DNA of 64,000 nucleotides from VRUE01 sp963712595 (GCA_963712595.1 CAVQIM010000001.1:124001-188000), one strand, 5' to 3'; shown: positions 33,893 through 43,505, numbered from the stretch's first letter. Notes: a model not told the origin generated them from the letters alone. Program-made: numbers and translations.

Positions 33893-35145
33893 CCAGTGGC
33901 CCCGGGGCGCAGCCGGATCAGCAGCGGCGTGGCGATCGCCAGTGCCGCCGCCAGCGCGACGCCGAACACGATCACGGCGCTGCTCAGGCCGAACTTGAAC
34001 CAGAGCGCTCCAAAGGCAACCGAGGAGGCGAACTGCCCGAGGCTGATCACCGTCACCAGCAGGCCGATCCCGCTCGCCTGCAGGCCCTCCGGCAATATCG
34101 CGCCCGCGAGCGCCGTGGTGACCCCATCGGTGGCGGCATAGTAAGCCCCGAGCGCAAGCAGGCAAAAGAGGACCGCGGCGCTCCCGCTCGAGGAGAGCAG
34201 CAGCCCGTATACCGGCAGCAGCAGGGCGTGGCCGGCGATCAGGACCGGCACGCGACCGATGCGGTCGGCGAGCCGGCCGACGGGAATCGCCAGCGCCATG
34301 AAGACGACGGCCGTGACCACGTAGAGCAGGGGGAAGACGGTTGGGTCGAAATCGGTGCGGCGCTGCAGGCCGACGTAGATCAGCGCGTCGGAGACGCTGG
34401 CGAGCGCCAGCCCGCCGGCAGCGATGAGGAGGAGCCGGAAGCGCGAGTCCCGCAGCACCGCCGCGCCCACCTGCCGCAGGGCATGGGGCGGTTTGGCGCC
34501 GATCGCCCGCTGGGGCCGGCCCTGGACGGCGAGCACCAGAACCGCCAGCCCGAGGAAGGCGAACAGGGTGCTGACCACGAAGACGGCGTCGAAGCGCGCC
34601 GGGGCGGCGAGCAGAATGCCGAAGGCAACGAGGGGCCCGAGCATCGCGCCGGCGCTGTCCAGCGCCCGGTGGACGCCGAAGGCCGTCGCCAGCCCGGCTT
34701 TCGTGCTCGAGAGGGAGATCAGCGCGTCGCGTGGCGCCGTGCGCATGCCCTTGCCGATCCTGTCGGTCGCCACCAGCGCGCCGATCGCGCCGACGGAGCT
34801 GCCGACCGCGACCAGACCCACCTTGCAGAGGGCCGAGAGCCCGTAGCCAACCGTCGCGACCTCCTTGTGGCGCTGCCAGCGATCGGAGACGAGCCCGCTG
34901 GCGACCTGGACGATCGAGGAGGCCCCCCGGTAGAGGCCGTCGACCGCGCCCAGCACCAGCGGCGACGCGCCCAGCGAGAAGACGAGGTAGAGCGGCAGAA
35001 CCGTCGCCACCATCTCCGCCGAGACATCGGTGAGAAGGCTGACGAACCCGAGCAGGACGACGTTGCGGGGCACCGAGATCCGCGCCGAGGGGGTCGCCCA
35101 GGTTCGCGGCTTGAGTAGCGCTCTCGACGCCTCGACTTGGTACAT
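33889..35145 (-). CDS. major facilitator superfamily transporter
   Basis: A 418-residue protein with about 12 hydrophobic segments across its length. LLTDVSAEMVATVLPLYLVF in TM1 and the loop DRIGKGMRTAPRDALI match MFS members of the kind often annotated in efflux families. GRLADRIGRVPVLIAG, between TM8 and TM9, is the repeated MFS A-motif. Substrate unknown. It lies 25 bases behind the sugar-transferase gene and is coupled to the beta-propeller gene. It may be co-transcribed with the glycan genes, though a glycan-export role is only inferred from position. Confidence 0.83.
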   Translation of the reverse strand: MYQVEASRALLKPRTWATPSARISVPRNVVLLGFVSLLTDVSAEMVATVLPLYLVFSLGASPLVLGAVDGLYRGASSIVQVASGLVSDRWQRHKEVATVGYGLSALCKVGLVAVGSSVGAIGALVATDRIGKGMRTAPRDALISLSSTKAGLATAFGVHRALDSAGAMLGPLVAFGILLAAPARFDAVFVVSTLFAFLGLAVLVLAVQGRPQRAIGAKPPHALRQVGAAVLRDSRFRLLLIAAGGLALASVSDALIYVGLQRRTDFDPTVFPLLYVVTAVVFMALAIPVGRLADRIGRVPVLIAGHALLLPVYGLLLSSSGSAAVLFCLLALGAYYAATDGVTTALAGAILPEGLQASGIGLLVTVISLGQFASSVAFGALWFKFGLSSAVIVFGVALAAALAIATPLLIRLRPGATG

Positions 35146-35170
35146 GATCAGCCGCTCGGGGAACGGGCGG

Positions 35171-35923
35171 TCAGGCGGCGCCCTTGCCGTGGATCACCGT
35201 CGGCAGCGTCAACAGCAGGATCTTGACGTTCAAGCCAAGCGAGCGTCGCTCGACGTACTCGGCGTCGAGCGCGATCATCTGGTGAAAGGTGAGGAGGCTG
35301 CGCCCCTGTACCTGCCAGAGCCCGGTCAAGCCCGGCTTCACGGCGAAGCGGCGGAAGGCCTCCGCCGGGTAACGGTCGACCTCGTACTGGATCGGCGGCC
35401 GGGGGCCCACCAGGGACATCTCCCCCCGCACGACGTTCCACAGCTGGGGCAGCTCGTCGATGCTCGCCCGCCTCAAAAAGGAGCCGACCCGGGTCACCCG
35501 GGCGTCTTCCTGCAGCTTCGTCATCGGCTTGGCGCTGCCGCCCGTGCCCCCGATCATCTGCTCGACGTGGGCGCGATGCGCCTCCGAGCCGGCGCCTTCG
35601 CGCATGGTGCGGAACTTGGCGACGGAGAAGGGCCTCAGGTTCCTGCCGACGCGGCGCTGGCGATAGATCGCGGGGCCCTCCGAGTCGAGCCTGACGATCG
35701 CCGCGACGACGAGCAGCAGCGGAGAGAGCAGGATCAAGAGGAGGACGGCACCGACAAGATCGAGCAGCCGGATCGCGACCTCGGCGAGGCGCGACGTCGC
35801 CAGGGCGCCGATCTCCTCGCGGTGCTCCGCATCCGAGCCTTCTTGGCGGTCGCGGGAGCGCAGCGGAGAGAGGATCGACGACCCGTTCGCAGCCGCTGCC
35901 TGCTGCGAGGGGTCGGGGGTCAT
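35171..35923 (-). CDS. undecaprenyl-phosphate sugar-1-phosphate transferase (priming enzyme)
   Basis: A 250-residue polyisoprenyl-phosphate hexose-1-phosphate transferase, the enzyme that starts glycan assembly on the lipid carrier. It has one hydrophobic segment (AVLLLILLSPLLLVVAAIVRL, about residues 60-80). The catalytic core follows: SEGPAIYRQRRVGRN, FSVAKFRTM, SFLRRASIDELPQLWNV, RGEMSLVGPRPP and KPGLTGLWQV. It lacks the N-terminal multi-helix part of full-length WbaP/WcaJ, so it is the short PglC/WecP-like form. The ATG at 35923 overlaps the aminotransferase stop (ATGA). It is likely the initiating step of the polymer made by this locus. Confidence 0.92.
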   Translation of the reverse strand: MTPDPSQQAAAANGSSILSPLRSRDRQEGSDAEHREEIGALATSRLAEVAIRLLDLVGAVLLLILLSPLLLVVAAIVRLDSEGPAIYRQRRVGRNLRPFSVAKFRTMREGAGSEAHRAHVEQMIGGTGGSAKPMTKLQEDARVTRVGSFLRRASIDELPQLWNVVRGEMSLVGPRPPIQYEVDRYPAEAFRRFAVKPGLTGLWQVQGRSLLTFHQMIALDAEYVERRSLGLNVKILLLTLPTVIHGKGAA

Positions 35924-37062
35924 GCCGTCACCTTCTCCGTCGCGTGTTGGGCGATCCGCTCGACGACGTAGTCCTGGTCCTCGTCGGAGAGCCCCGGGAA
36001 GAGCGGCAGCAGCACGACGTCCGAGGCCGCGGCCTCGGTGTGCGGAAGGTCGGCGCCCGATTCGGCGTATGCCCCCTCGAGGTGGATCGCCATCACGCCG
36101 CGCCTGGTGGCGATCCCGTCGCGAAGCAGCTCCTGCATCAGGCCCTGGGCGTCCACCGGCGAGAGCGAGCCGACGCGGATCGGGTAGGACTGCCAGGTGC
36201 GCCCCGCGTACTCTGGTTCGTAGGGCGTCTCGATCGAGGGAATCTCCGCAAAGGCGGCGTTGTAGCGCTCTGCCAAGCGCCGGCGCTCGTCGAGAATCGT
36301 GTCCAACACGTCGAGCTGCCGCAGCCCGACGGCAGCCTGAAGGTCGGTCATGCGGGCGTTCCAGCCGCGCTCGGGGTAGTGCTCGATGACGACGTCCTTG
36401 GCCTTGTGGCGCGCCAGCGCCGACTGGTCCATCGCGTGCTGGCGCAGCCGCCGCAGGCGCTCGGCGATCTCCGGATCGTGGACCGCGATCATCCCCCCCT
36501 CGCCGCAGGTGATCACCTTGCGCGGGTGGAACGAGAAGCAGGCGAGCGGGCCGAGCGAGCCGATCGGACGACCCCGGTGAAGGGCGCCGATCGCACAGGC
36601 CGCGTCCTCGACCAGGGCCACGCCGTGGCGCTCGGCCAGATCGAGGAAGGCGTCCATGTCGGCGGGCAAGCCGACCTGGTGGACCGGCATCACCGCCTTG
36701 GTCCGCGGCGTCATCCGGCGCTCGACGTCGGCCGGGTCGAGGTTGTACGTGCGCGGGTCGACGTCGGCGAACACCGGCGTCGCACCGCACTGCCAGACCG
36801 CGTTTGCGGTCGCGACGAAGGAGAGCGAGGGGACGATCACCTCGTCGCCGGGGCCGACGCCCGAGACATAGAGAGCGAGATGGAGCGCGGTCGTGCAGCT
36901 CGTCGTCGCGACCGCCTCGGGTGCGCCGACGCGGTCGGCGAAGGCGCGCTCGAACTCCTGCACCCGGGGGCCCTGGGTGAGCCAGCCCGAGGCGATCACC
37001 TCGGCCACCGCCTCGGCCTCCCCCCCGCCGAGCCACGGCCGCGCGAAGGGGACCTCCCTCAT
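35920..37062 (-). CDS. DegT/DnrJ/EryC1/StrS-family sugar aminotransferase
   Basis: A 380-residue PLP enzyme. The PLP lysine is in CFSFHPRKVITCGEGG; TTSCTTALHLALYVSGVGPG and VEDAACAIGALHRG are the cofactor motifs. It begins MREVPFARPWLGGGEAEAVA, which fits the family's usual start, so ATG at 37062 is preferred over upstream options. It overlaps the epimerase stop (ATGA) and the sugar-transferase start. The order epimerase, aminotransferase, priming transferase suggests that an amino sugar made here is the first sugar put on the carrier. It is only distantly similar to the aminotransferase at 16931. Confidence 0.88.
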   Translation of the reverse strand: MREVPFARPWLGGGEAEAVAEVIASGWLTQGPRVQEFERAFADRVGAPEAVATTSCTTALHLALYVSGVGPGDEVIVPSLSFVATANAVWQCGATPVFADVDPRTYNLDPADVERRMTPRTKAVMPVHQVGLPADMDAFLDLAERHGVALVEDAACAIGALHRGRPIGSLGPLACFSFHPRKVITCGEGGMIAVHDPEIAERLRRLRQHAMDQSALARHKAKDVVIEHYPERGWNARMTDLQAAVGLRQLDVLDTILDERRRLAERYNAAFAEIPSIETPYEPEYAGRTWQSYPIRVGSLSPVDAQGLMQELLRDGIATRRGVMAIHLEGAYAESGADLPHTEAAASDVVLLPLFPGLSDEDQDYVVERIAQHATEKVTA

Positions 37063-38111
37063 GAGGAGACCTCCGAGTGCGCCAGGGGGCTCTCTCCGGT
37101 GTGTACGGCGGAGCGGTTGTCCTGCCACCACTCGACCAGCTGCGAGAGGCCCTCTTCGAGGCCGATCTCGGCGCGGAAGCCGAGCGCCTCTTCGGCGGCG
37201 GAGGTGTCGGCCAGGCGCCTGGTGACGCCGTTGACCGCGCGCTCGGGCCCGTGCTCGACCGAGAGGTCGGAGCCCATCACCCGCAGCAGCGTCTCGGCCA
37301 GCTCGCCGAGGCTGGTCTCGACCCCGCTGGCGACATTGAAGACGGAGTCGGTCGTGTCGGCTTCCGCGGCGAGGATATTGGCGCGGGCGATGTCTGGCAC
37401 GCAGACGAAGTCCATCGTCTGCGTGCCGTCGCCGAAGATCAGCGGCGGCTCGCCGGCGGCGATCCGCTCCATCCAGCGCACCAGGACCTCGGTGTAGGCG
37501 CCGTGGACGTCCATGCGCGGCCCGTAGACGTTGAAGTAGCGCAGGGCGACGTAGTCGAGGCCGGCCATCGCGTGGTAGCTGCGCAATAGCCCCTCGTTGA
37601 AGGTCTTGGAGGCGCCGTAGAAGGTGTCGTTGGCGTAGGGATGGTGGCGCTCGTCGGTGGGGAACTCGGTGGCGAGGCCATAGACGGACGCCGAAGAGGC
37701 CGCAATCAGCCTCTCTACGCCGGCGTTAGCCGCTGCCTCGACCACGTTGAAGGTGCCGTCGACCATCACCTCCAGCGCAAGTCGCGGCTCCTCCGCGCAC
37801 TGTGTGATCCGAATCGCGGCCTGGTGGAAGACGAGGTCGGCCCCGGCGCAGAGCTCCTCGACGAGCGCGCGGTCGCGGATGTCGCCTTCGACCAGGGCGA
37901 CGTTGCCGTTCTCTTTCGCCCACTCCAGGTTCTGGCGACGACCGCGGACGAGGTTGTCGAGGACGACGATCTCCGCCGCGCCGTGCTTGACCAGCTCATC
38001 GACGACGGTCGAGCCGATCGTCCCGGCGCCACCGGTCACCAGCATCCGCTTGCCATCTATCCGGCTGCCCTTTGAACGGCTCTGCTGCTGATGGTTTCCG
38101 TTGAGTGTCAT
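37059..38111 (-). CDS. NAD-dependent nucleotide-sugar epimerase/dehydratase
   Basis: A 350-residue extended SDR. The cofactor loop is VTGGAGTIGSTVVDEL (about residues 25-40). The Ser-Tyr-Lys site is ASSASVYG...FYGASKTFNEGLL. ALRYFNVYGPRMDVHG and GDGTQTMDFVCVPDIARA are typical of UDP-sugar 4-epimerases and related UDP-GlcNAc/GlcA enzymes. It supplies a sugar nucleotide for the glycan. The first ~20 residues are polar and non-conserved. It heads the minus-strand operon 38111 to 33889 or beyond and is divergent from the beta-helix gene, sharing a 141-bp spacer where I see no clear promoter. Confidence 0.88.
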   Translation of the reverse strand: MTLNGNHQQQSRSKGSRIDGKRMLVTGGAGTIGSTVVDELVKHGAAEIVVLDNLVRGRRQNLEWAKENGNVALVEGDIRDRALVEELCAGADLVFHQAAIRITQCAEEPRLALEVMVDGTFNVVEAAANAGVERLIAASSASVYGLATEFPTDERHHPYANDTFYGASKTFNEGLLRSYHAMAGLDYVALRYFNVYGPRMDVHGAYTEVLVRWMERIAAGEPPLIFGDGTQTMDFVCVPDIARANILAAEADTTDSVFNVASGVETSLGELAETLLRVMGSDLSVEHGPERAVNGVTRRLADTSAAEEALGFRAEIGLEEGLSQLVEWWQDNRSAVHTGESPLAHSEVSS

Positions 38112-38252
38112 TCGCTTCCTCGTCTGGCTGATTTCCCGACTAACGGAGCCAGAGCGGCGATGTTTCCGCCCGCCCGCTCGAACTTCTCGCTGGGTGGAGC
38201 GCCAACGGCGGAAAATCCGCTCGGTCGGGTTTCCCCGTTATCTTGGTGGCGC

Positions 38253-40241
38253 ATGAGGCAGGGGGAGATAGCGGGTCGGCGCCTGTCGTCACAGGTGGCT
38301 CGTTGCGGCCTGATCGCTTGCCTGGGCCTGCTGCTGATCGGGTGCCTCGCCCCCGCGGCGCGAGCCGAGCCTTTGATCCTGCGGCTCGGCGCGCAACCGC
38401 TTGGCATCGACGGCAGCGGCGGCATCGTCGCGACGGGACTGGTGCGCGCCAGCCATGTCCACGTCCAATACCTGGGTCGCTGCGTCGGCATGAAGCTGTC
38501 CGACAGCCGCGGCGGCGAGCGACGCTTCACCCTCGTCGTCGAGACCAGCGACGGGCGCTGCGCCCGTCAGGCGATCCAGCGGGGGTGGGTCCGCGCCTTT
38601 GCCTGCGCGCACGGGCGCTGCGTCTCGATCCAGGTTCGGATCTCGCACTTCAAGGACAGCGACGGCGACGGGCTCAACAACCTGCTGGAGCGCTGGGTCT
38701 ACCACACCTCGCCGAGCAACCGGGACAGCGACGGCGACGGCCTGACCGATCGCCGCGAGCTCTTCGTCTACCACTCCGATCCCCGCAGCGCCGACAGCGA
38801 TGGGGACGGGGGCTCCGACGGTCTCGAGGCGGCGAGCGGCTCGCCCCCGTCCGGAGGAAACCCCCCACCGCCTCCCCAGGACACGACCCCCCCGCAGACC
38901 TCGCTCAACTCCTCGGGCCCAAGCGGCACGGTCACCGTGGCCGGCGCCACCTTCTCCTTCTCCAGCAACGAGGCGGGGTCCAAATTCTCCTGCAGCCTCG
39001 ACGGAGCGGCCTGGGCGGCCTGCGGCTCGCCCAAGACCTACGTGTCCCTCGCCAACGGCGCCCACTCCTTCGAGGTCCGCGCCACCGACCCCACCGGCAA
39101 CACCGACGCGACGCCGGCCCAGCGGCAGTGGACCGTTGACGTGCCGCCGCCGGAGTTCACTTGCGTGGACGGAGCCACAAACGTGACCACGGCGGCAATG
39201 GTTCGCAGCGAGGTCGCGGCGGGGCGAAGCGTCTGCCTGACCGCGGAAGTGGGCAGCGTCAACCTGCGCAACCTCGGCAACAAGGCCGGCGTCGTGATCT
39301 CCACCGAAGGGGCGGGCTCGATGGGGTTCGTCGACCTCGGTGGCGGCACCACCGACCTGACGATTCGCGGCGCCCGCTTCCGCGCGATCGAACTGCGCGG
39401 GGCCGATCGCACGACCCTTCTTGGCAACACGATCGGCGGTAGCCCCGAAGACCGCGTGCTCGACGAGCTGATCTTCATGCCCGAGGAAAGCAACGACGTG
39501 GCGATCGAAGGCAACGACATCGGCTGGACCAAAGCCGACGACTCGGGCAATACCGGCTACGGCTGCCGCTGCTACGGCGAGCTCAACGGCCTGCGCTTCG
39601 TCGGCAACAAGATTCACGACATCGCCGCCGACGGCTTCCAGGGGGTGGGCGGATCCGACGTGCTGATCGACCGCAACGAGATCGGCCCGGTCGGGGCGAA
39701 TCCGGACTCGAGCGAGCACTCCGACAACATCCAGCTCACCTTCAATGGCCCCAACACCCGCGTCACCAACAACTGGATCCACCACCAGGGCTTTTACGAA
39801 GGAAACGTCACGGGCAACTCCGGCTCCACCTATATCCACGGCGGCACCTCGAACTCGCTCTTCTTCGAAAACAACCTGGTCGAAACGGCGCAGGGGCGCA
39901 CCGAGATATGCGGCCTGGGCACGGGCGGCACCTCGCGCTCGAACGTCACGATCCGCAACAACACCTGGATCGACGGCGGGCGCGCCTTCAGCGGCTTCCC
40001 GGGGTTCGAGTGGGACTGCGACTCGGGCAGCGGCAACGCGATTGAAAACAACATCGCCGTCGATCCCGACGGGGGCTTCGCCCAGGACGGCTCGGCCGCA
40101 GCAGCCACCTTCGCCTCGAACCTCTGGGGGCAGGCATCGCTGGTGAGCTTCGATGCCGACCACAACTGCATCTCGGCCAACTGCAACCCCGCCGCGGGGG
40201 CCCCGATCGGGTACCGCAAGCCCAGCGGCGTCGCCTGGTAG
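38253..40241 (+). CDS. secreted calcium-repeat / Ig-like / parallel beta-helix protein
   Basis: A 662-residue exported protein. The signal region LIACLGLLLIGCLAPAARAE has both a lipobox (LIGC) and an AxA site, so lipoprotein or cleaved form are both possible. Residues ~135-195 hold thrombospondin type 3-like calcium loops (DSDGDGLNN, DSDGDGLTD, DSDGDGGSD). One Ig-like domain follows (FSCSLDGAAWAAC, about 230-300), related to the giant protein's repeats. The C-terminal ~350 residues look like a right-handed parallel beta-helix (RNEIGPVG, ITNNWIHHQG-type turns). It may bind, cleave or epimerise the polysaccharide. The paralogue at 53741 shares most of the C-terminal part. Confidence 0.8.
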   Translation: MRQGEIAGRRLSSQVARCGLIACLGLLLIGCLAPAARAEPLILRLGAQPLGIDGSGGIVATGLVRASHVHVQYLGRCVGMKLSDSRGGERRFTLVVETSDGRCARQAIQRGWVRAFACAHGRCVSIQVRISHFKDSDGDGLNNLLERWVYHTSPSNRDSDGDGLTDRRELFVYHSDPRSADSDGDGGSDGLEAASGSPPSGGNPPPPPQDTTPPQTSLNSSGPSGTVTVAGATFSFSSNEAGSKFSCSLDGAAWAACGSPKTYVSLANGAHSFEVRATDPTGNTDATPAQRQWTVDVPPPEFTCVDGATNVTTAAMVRSEVAAGRSVCLTAEVGSVNLRNLGNKAGVVISTEGAGSMGFVDLGGGTTDLTIRGARFRAIELRGADRTTLLGNTIGGSPEDRVLDELIFMPEESNDVAIEGNDIGWTKADDSGNTGYGCRCYGELNGLRFVGNKIHDIAADGFQGVGGSDVLIDRNEIGPVGANPDSSEHSDNIQLTFNGPNTRVTNNWIHHQGFYEGNVTGNSGSTYIHGGTSNSLFFENNLVETAQGRTEICGLGTGGTSRSNVTIRNNTWIDGGRAFSGFPGFEWDCDSGSGNAIENNIAVDPDGGFAQDGSAAAATFASNLWGQASLVSFDADHNCISANCNPAAGAPIGYRKPSGVAW

Positions 40242-40257
40242 CGCGCCTCGGAGCTGA

Positions 40258-40284
40258 AAGAACGGCGCTCCCAGAGCCGTTCTT
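40258..40284 (+). terminator. possible terminator after the beta-helix gene
   Basis: AAGAACGGCGCTC, CCA, GAGCCGTTCTT folds as an 11-bp stem with a 2-nt bulge, 16 bases after the stop of the beta-helix gene. The following T-tract is weak (TTCTTCGG), so it may stop transcription poorly or only protect the 3' end. It would separate the beta-helix gene from the sugar acyltransferase gene at 40332. Confidence 0.45.
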
Positions 40285-40331
40285 CGGCTGCTGATGCGTC
40301 ACGCCTCGACCCCTGCCCAAAGCCCGCTCCG

Positions 40332-41009
40332 ATGAGCCCCGCGCCGCTGCTGCTGATCGGCGCCGGCGGGTTCGCCCGCGAGACGATCGAGCTGGTGCGG
40401 GCGATCGACCGCGAGGCTCCCAGCTGGGAGCTGATCGGCCTGCTCGACGACGATCCCGAGCTGCGGGGCACGCGGATCCACGACGTGCCCATCCTCGGGC
40501 CCTGCACGGCCGCCGCCGAGCATCCCGACGCCTTCGTCGTCGCCTGCGTCGCCTCCCCCGACGACCCCCTGCGGCGCCTGCGGCTGGTCGAGAGGGTCGC
40601 GCTTCCGCTCGAGCGCTACGCCACCCTGGTGCACCCCCGGGCGACGATCGCCGAGACGGCGACGATCGGGCCCGGCTCGGTCGTGCACGCGAACACCGTG
40701 CTCACCGCCGACATCCGCCTCGGCGCGCATGTGGCGGTGATGCCATCCGTAGTCCTCACCCACGACGACGTGGTCGAGGACGGAGTCACCTTCGGCGCCG
40801 GCGTGCGCGTCTCCGGCGCGGTGACGATCGAGGACGGCGCCTACATCGGCTCGGGGGCGCTGCTGCGCGAGCGGATCAGGATCGGATCCGGGGCCCTGGT
40901 CGGGATGGGCTCGGTGGTGACCAAGTCGGTGCCTCCCGGGGAGGTCTGGCACGGCGGCTCCCCCGCCCGGCCGCGGGAGGGCCGCACCAGCCTCGAGGCG
41001 CTCCAGTGA
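40332..41009 (+). CDS. NeuD/PglD-family sugar O- or N-acyltransferase
   Basis: A 225-residue protein. The N-terminal Rossmann-like part, LLLIGAGGFARETIELVRA, binds the sugar nucleotide. A left-handed beta-helix of hexapeptide repeats (ATIAETATIGPGSVV, VMPSVVLTHDDVVEDG) and the tail VPPGEVWHGGSPARP follow. This is the usual NeuD/PglD layout, transferring acetyl from acetyl-CoA. It probably acts on the amino sugar produced by the epimerase/aminotransferase pair across the divergent junction. Its stop overlaps the GTG start of a glycosyltransferase gene. Confidence 0.87.
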   Translation: MSPAPLLLIGAGGFARETIELVRAIDREAPSWELIGLLDDDPELRGTRIHDVPILGPCTAAAEHPDAFVVACVASPDDPLRRLRLVERVALPLERYATLVHPRATIAETATIGPGSVVHANTVLTADIRLGAHVAVMPSVVLTHDDVVEDGVTFGAGVRVSGAVTIEDGAYIGSGALLRERIRIGSGALVGMGSVVTKSVPPGEVWHGGSPARPREGRTSLEALQ

Positions 41010-42268
41010 GACTTCTCGTCGCCCCCCACGACCTCGGCATCGGCGGCAGCCAGATCAACGCGATCGACCTCGCCGCCGGCGCAGCCGAAGCGGGCCACGA
41101 CGTCGTCGTCTACGGCAAGGAGGGGCCGCTGGTCGAGTACGTCGAGTCCCGCGGGCTCGAGTTCATCCCCGCCCGTCGATTGCGCTACCGGCCAGCGCCC
41201 TCGCGCATCGCCCAGCTCGCCAGGCTGGCGCGCAGTCGCCGCCTCGACCTGATCCACGCCTACGAGTGGCCGCCCTGCCTCGACGCCTACTACGGCGCCC
41301 ACCTCGGGGCCGGGGTGCCGCTGCTCTGCACCGTCCTCTCGATGTCGGTCTCGCCCTACGTGCCGCCCTCGATCCCGCTGATCATGGGAACCGAGGCGCT
41401 CGCGGACGAGGCGCGGCAGGATCACCGAGCCCCGGTTTGGACGCTGGAGCCGCCGATCGACACGGTCGCCGACTCCCCCTCGATCGACGGGGCCGAGATC
41501 AGGCGCCGCCACGGAATCGACGATGCCGAGCTGCTCGCGGTCACCGTCTCGCGGCTGGCGCTCGAACTGAAGCTCGACGCCCTGGTCGAAGCGATCGATG
41601 CCGTCGACGCGCTTGCCGGCGAGCTTTCCCTGACCCTCCTGATCGTCGGCGACGGCCCGGCTGGCCCCTCCCTGCGGGCCCGCGCGGAGCGCGTCAACCG
41701 CCGCCTGAGGCGCGAAGCGGTCAAGTTCGCGGGTGCCCTGGCCGACCCCCGCCCCGCCTACGCCGCCGCTGACCTCGTGCTCGGGATGGGCAGCTCCTCG
41801 CTGCGGGCGATGGCGATCGAAAAGCCGGTGATCGTCCAGGGCGAGCGCGGCTTCTCCATGGTCTTCGGACCGCGCACCTACGACCACTTCATCCGGCACG
41901 GCTTCTGGGGCCTCGGCGACGGGCAGCCCAACTGCCACCGCCTGGCCGAGCAGATGCGCGACCTGCTCGGCGACCCCGAGCGCCGCGCCGAGCTCGGGCG
42001 CTACGGCCGCGAGACGGTGACCGCGCGCTTCTCGCTCGAACGAGGAACGCGCTTCCAGCTCGGTGTCTACGAGGTAGTCGCCTCGGGCCGATCGCCGCGC
42101 CGCTGGGGCGAGGCGGCCACCGTGGCCGGGCGCGCCCTGCGGCTCGAGCTGGACAACCACGACCCGCGGACGAAGCGGGCGCTCGGCGCCTCCGAGGCGG
42201 CGCGCCTCACCGACGCCGCCGAAGCGCCCTCCCCCGCCGCGCGATCCGTGCCCGTCCCGGCCGGGTGA
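41006..42268 (+). CDS. glycosyltransferase, GT4-like (GT-B fold)
   Basis: A 420-residue GT-B enzyme. The N-terminal VAPHDLGIGGSQINAIDLAA has the glycine-rich acceptor loop. DLIHAYEWPPCLDAYYGAH follows. The C-terminal half holds LIVGDGPAG, DLVLGMGSSSLRAMAIEKPV and a GRYGRETV end, the donor-binding part of family 4-like enzymes. The usual E-x7-E motif is altered: it reads GMGSSSLRAMAIEKP, with only one glutamate visible. The last ~60 residues are alanine-rich with no clear function. The GTG start at 41006 overlaps the acyltransferase stop. Sugar and acceptor are unknown. Confidence 0.84.
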   Translation: MRLLVAPHDLGIGGSQINAIDLAAGAAEAGHDVVVYGKEGPLVEYVESRGLEFIPARRLRYRPAPSRIAQLARLARSRRLDLIHAYEWPPCLDAYYGAHLGAGVPLLCTVLSMSVSPYVPPSIPLIMGTEALADEARQDHRAPVWTLEPPIDTVADSPSIDGAEIRRRHGIDDAELLAVTVSRLALELKLDALVEAIDAVDALAGELSLTLLIVGDGPAGPSLRARAERVNRRLRREAVKFAGALADPRPAYAAADLVLGMGSSSLRAMAIEKPVIVQGERGFSMVFGPRTYDHFIRHGFWGLGDGQPNCHRLAEQMRDLLGDPERRAELGRYGRETVTARFSLERGTRFQLGVYEVVASGRSPRRWGEAATVAGRALRLELDNHDPRTKRALGASEAARLTDAAEAPSPAARSVPVPAG

Positions 42269-42272
42269 GCGC

Positions 42273-43505
42273 GTGCCACCGGCGCTCGACACCCGCTCGT
42301 CCCCGCCGCGCCACGTCCGCGATGACCGCGGCCCCTGGGATGGCCTGGTCGTACTCTGCGCGGCGAACAGCTGGGACGAGGTCAAGCTCGCCGACCGGCA
42401 CATGGCCGAGCACCTCGCCGCGCTGGCGCCGGTGCTCTACGTCGACCCGCCGATATCCCACCTGACGCGCTTCAACGCGCCGGCGATCGCCGGCTCGCTG
42501 AAGCGACCGCGGCTGCGCACGGTGGCGCCGCGGATCGCCCGCTACACCCCACTGGCGCCGCCCAAGCCGATGGAGCCAGCGATGTTGCCGCTGACCAACA
42601 GGATCGTTCGCCACGAGCTGCGAGGCGCCGTGCGCCGACTCGGGGCGCGTGTGGAGGCGGTCGTCACGACCTGGCTCTTCGTCGATGCCTACGGGGCCTG
42701 CGGGGAGCGCGTCCGCGCTTACTGGTGGCAAGACGATCCAGTCGCGGCGGCAGCGCTCTGGCGGCGCAGCGCCGAGCGCCTGGCCGAGGGCGACCGGCGA
42801 CTCTCCGAGACATCCGACCTGGTCGTCGCGGTGAGCGAGGGCGTAGTCGAGGACCTGCGCTCCCAAGGGGTCGAGGCGGCCTACCTGCCCAACGGTTGCG
42901 ACGCCTCCTTCTACGCTGGCGTCGATGACGCGCCCGATCCGCCCGACGTCGACCTGTGGGGGCCGGTCGCAGGGTTCGTCGGGCACCTCAACAGCCGCAC
43001 CGACCTGGCCCTGCTCGAGGCGATAGCCGCCTCGGATGCCTCGCTGCTGCTGATCGGCCCCCGCGACCCCGATTTCGAGCCGACTCGCTTCGAGGCGCTG
43101 GCGGCGCTGCCAAACGTGTCCTACCTCGGACCGCGCCCCTTCGAGGAGCTGCTGCCCTACCTCAAGGCGATCGACGTCGGCATCGTCCCCTACGCCAACA
43201 CCCAGTTCAACCGCAACAGCTTCCCGATGAAGACGCTCGAGTACCTCGCCGCGGGCAGGCCGGTCGTCTCCACCCCCCTTCCCGCCGTGCGCTCGCTGGA
43301 GACCCGCCTCGTCGCGATGGCCGAAACGCCGGAGGAGTTCGCCTCCGCGGTCCTGCACCAAGCGGCGGGGGCGAAAGAGCCGGCGTTCGTTGCCGAGCGC
43401 CGAGCCTTTGCCGCCCGGCACAGCTGGGCGACGCGGGCCGAGCAGCTCGCCGACCTGCTCGGCCTGGAGATCGAGCCGCGGCCGAAGCAGGATGGCGATG
43501 TCTGA
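42273..43505 (+). CDS. glycosyltransferase, GT-B fold
   Basis: A 410-residue GT-B-fold enzyme beginning with GTG at 42273. VYWWQDDP-like AYWWQDDPVAAAALWRRSA and SDLVVAVSEGVVEDLRSQGV, followed by AYLPNGCDASFYA, are typical of bacterial teichuronic-acid/exopolysaccharide glycosyltransferases. The C-terminal half has GHLNSRTDLALLEAI, LPYLKAIDVGIVPY and FPMKTLEYLAAGRPVVST, where the glutamate binds the donor. It has no membrane segments, though it is likely peripheral at the membrane. It is placed between the preceding glycosyltransferase (4-base gap) and the flippase. Confidence 0.85.
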   Translation: MPPALDTRSSPPRHVRDDRGPWDGLVVLCAANSWDEVKLADRHMAEHLAALAPVLYVDPPISHLTRFNAPAIAGSLKRPRLRTVAPRIARYTPLAPPKPMEPAMLPLTNRIVRHELRGAVRRLGARVEAVVTTWLFVDAYGACGERVRAYWWQDDPVAAAALWRRSAERLAEGDRRLSETSDLVVAVSEGVVEDLRSQGVEAAYLPNGCDASFYAGVDDAPDPPDVDLWGPVAGFVGHLNSRTDLALLEAIAASDASLLLIGPRDPDFEPTRFEALAALPNVSYLGPRPFEELLPYLKAIDVGIVPYANTQFNRNSFPMKTLEYLAAGRPVVSTPLPAVRSLETRLVAMAETPEEFASAVLHQAAGAKEPAFVAERRAFAARHSWATRAEQLADLLGLEIEPRPKQDGDV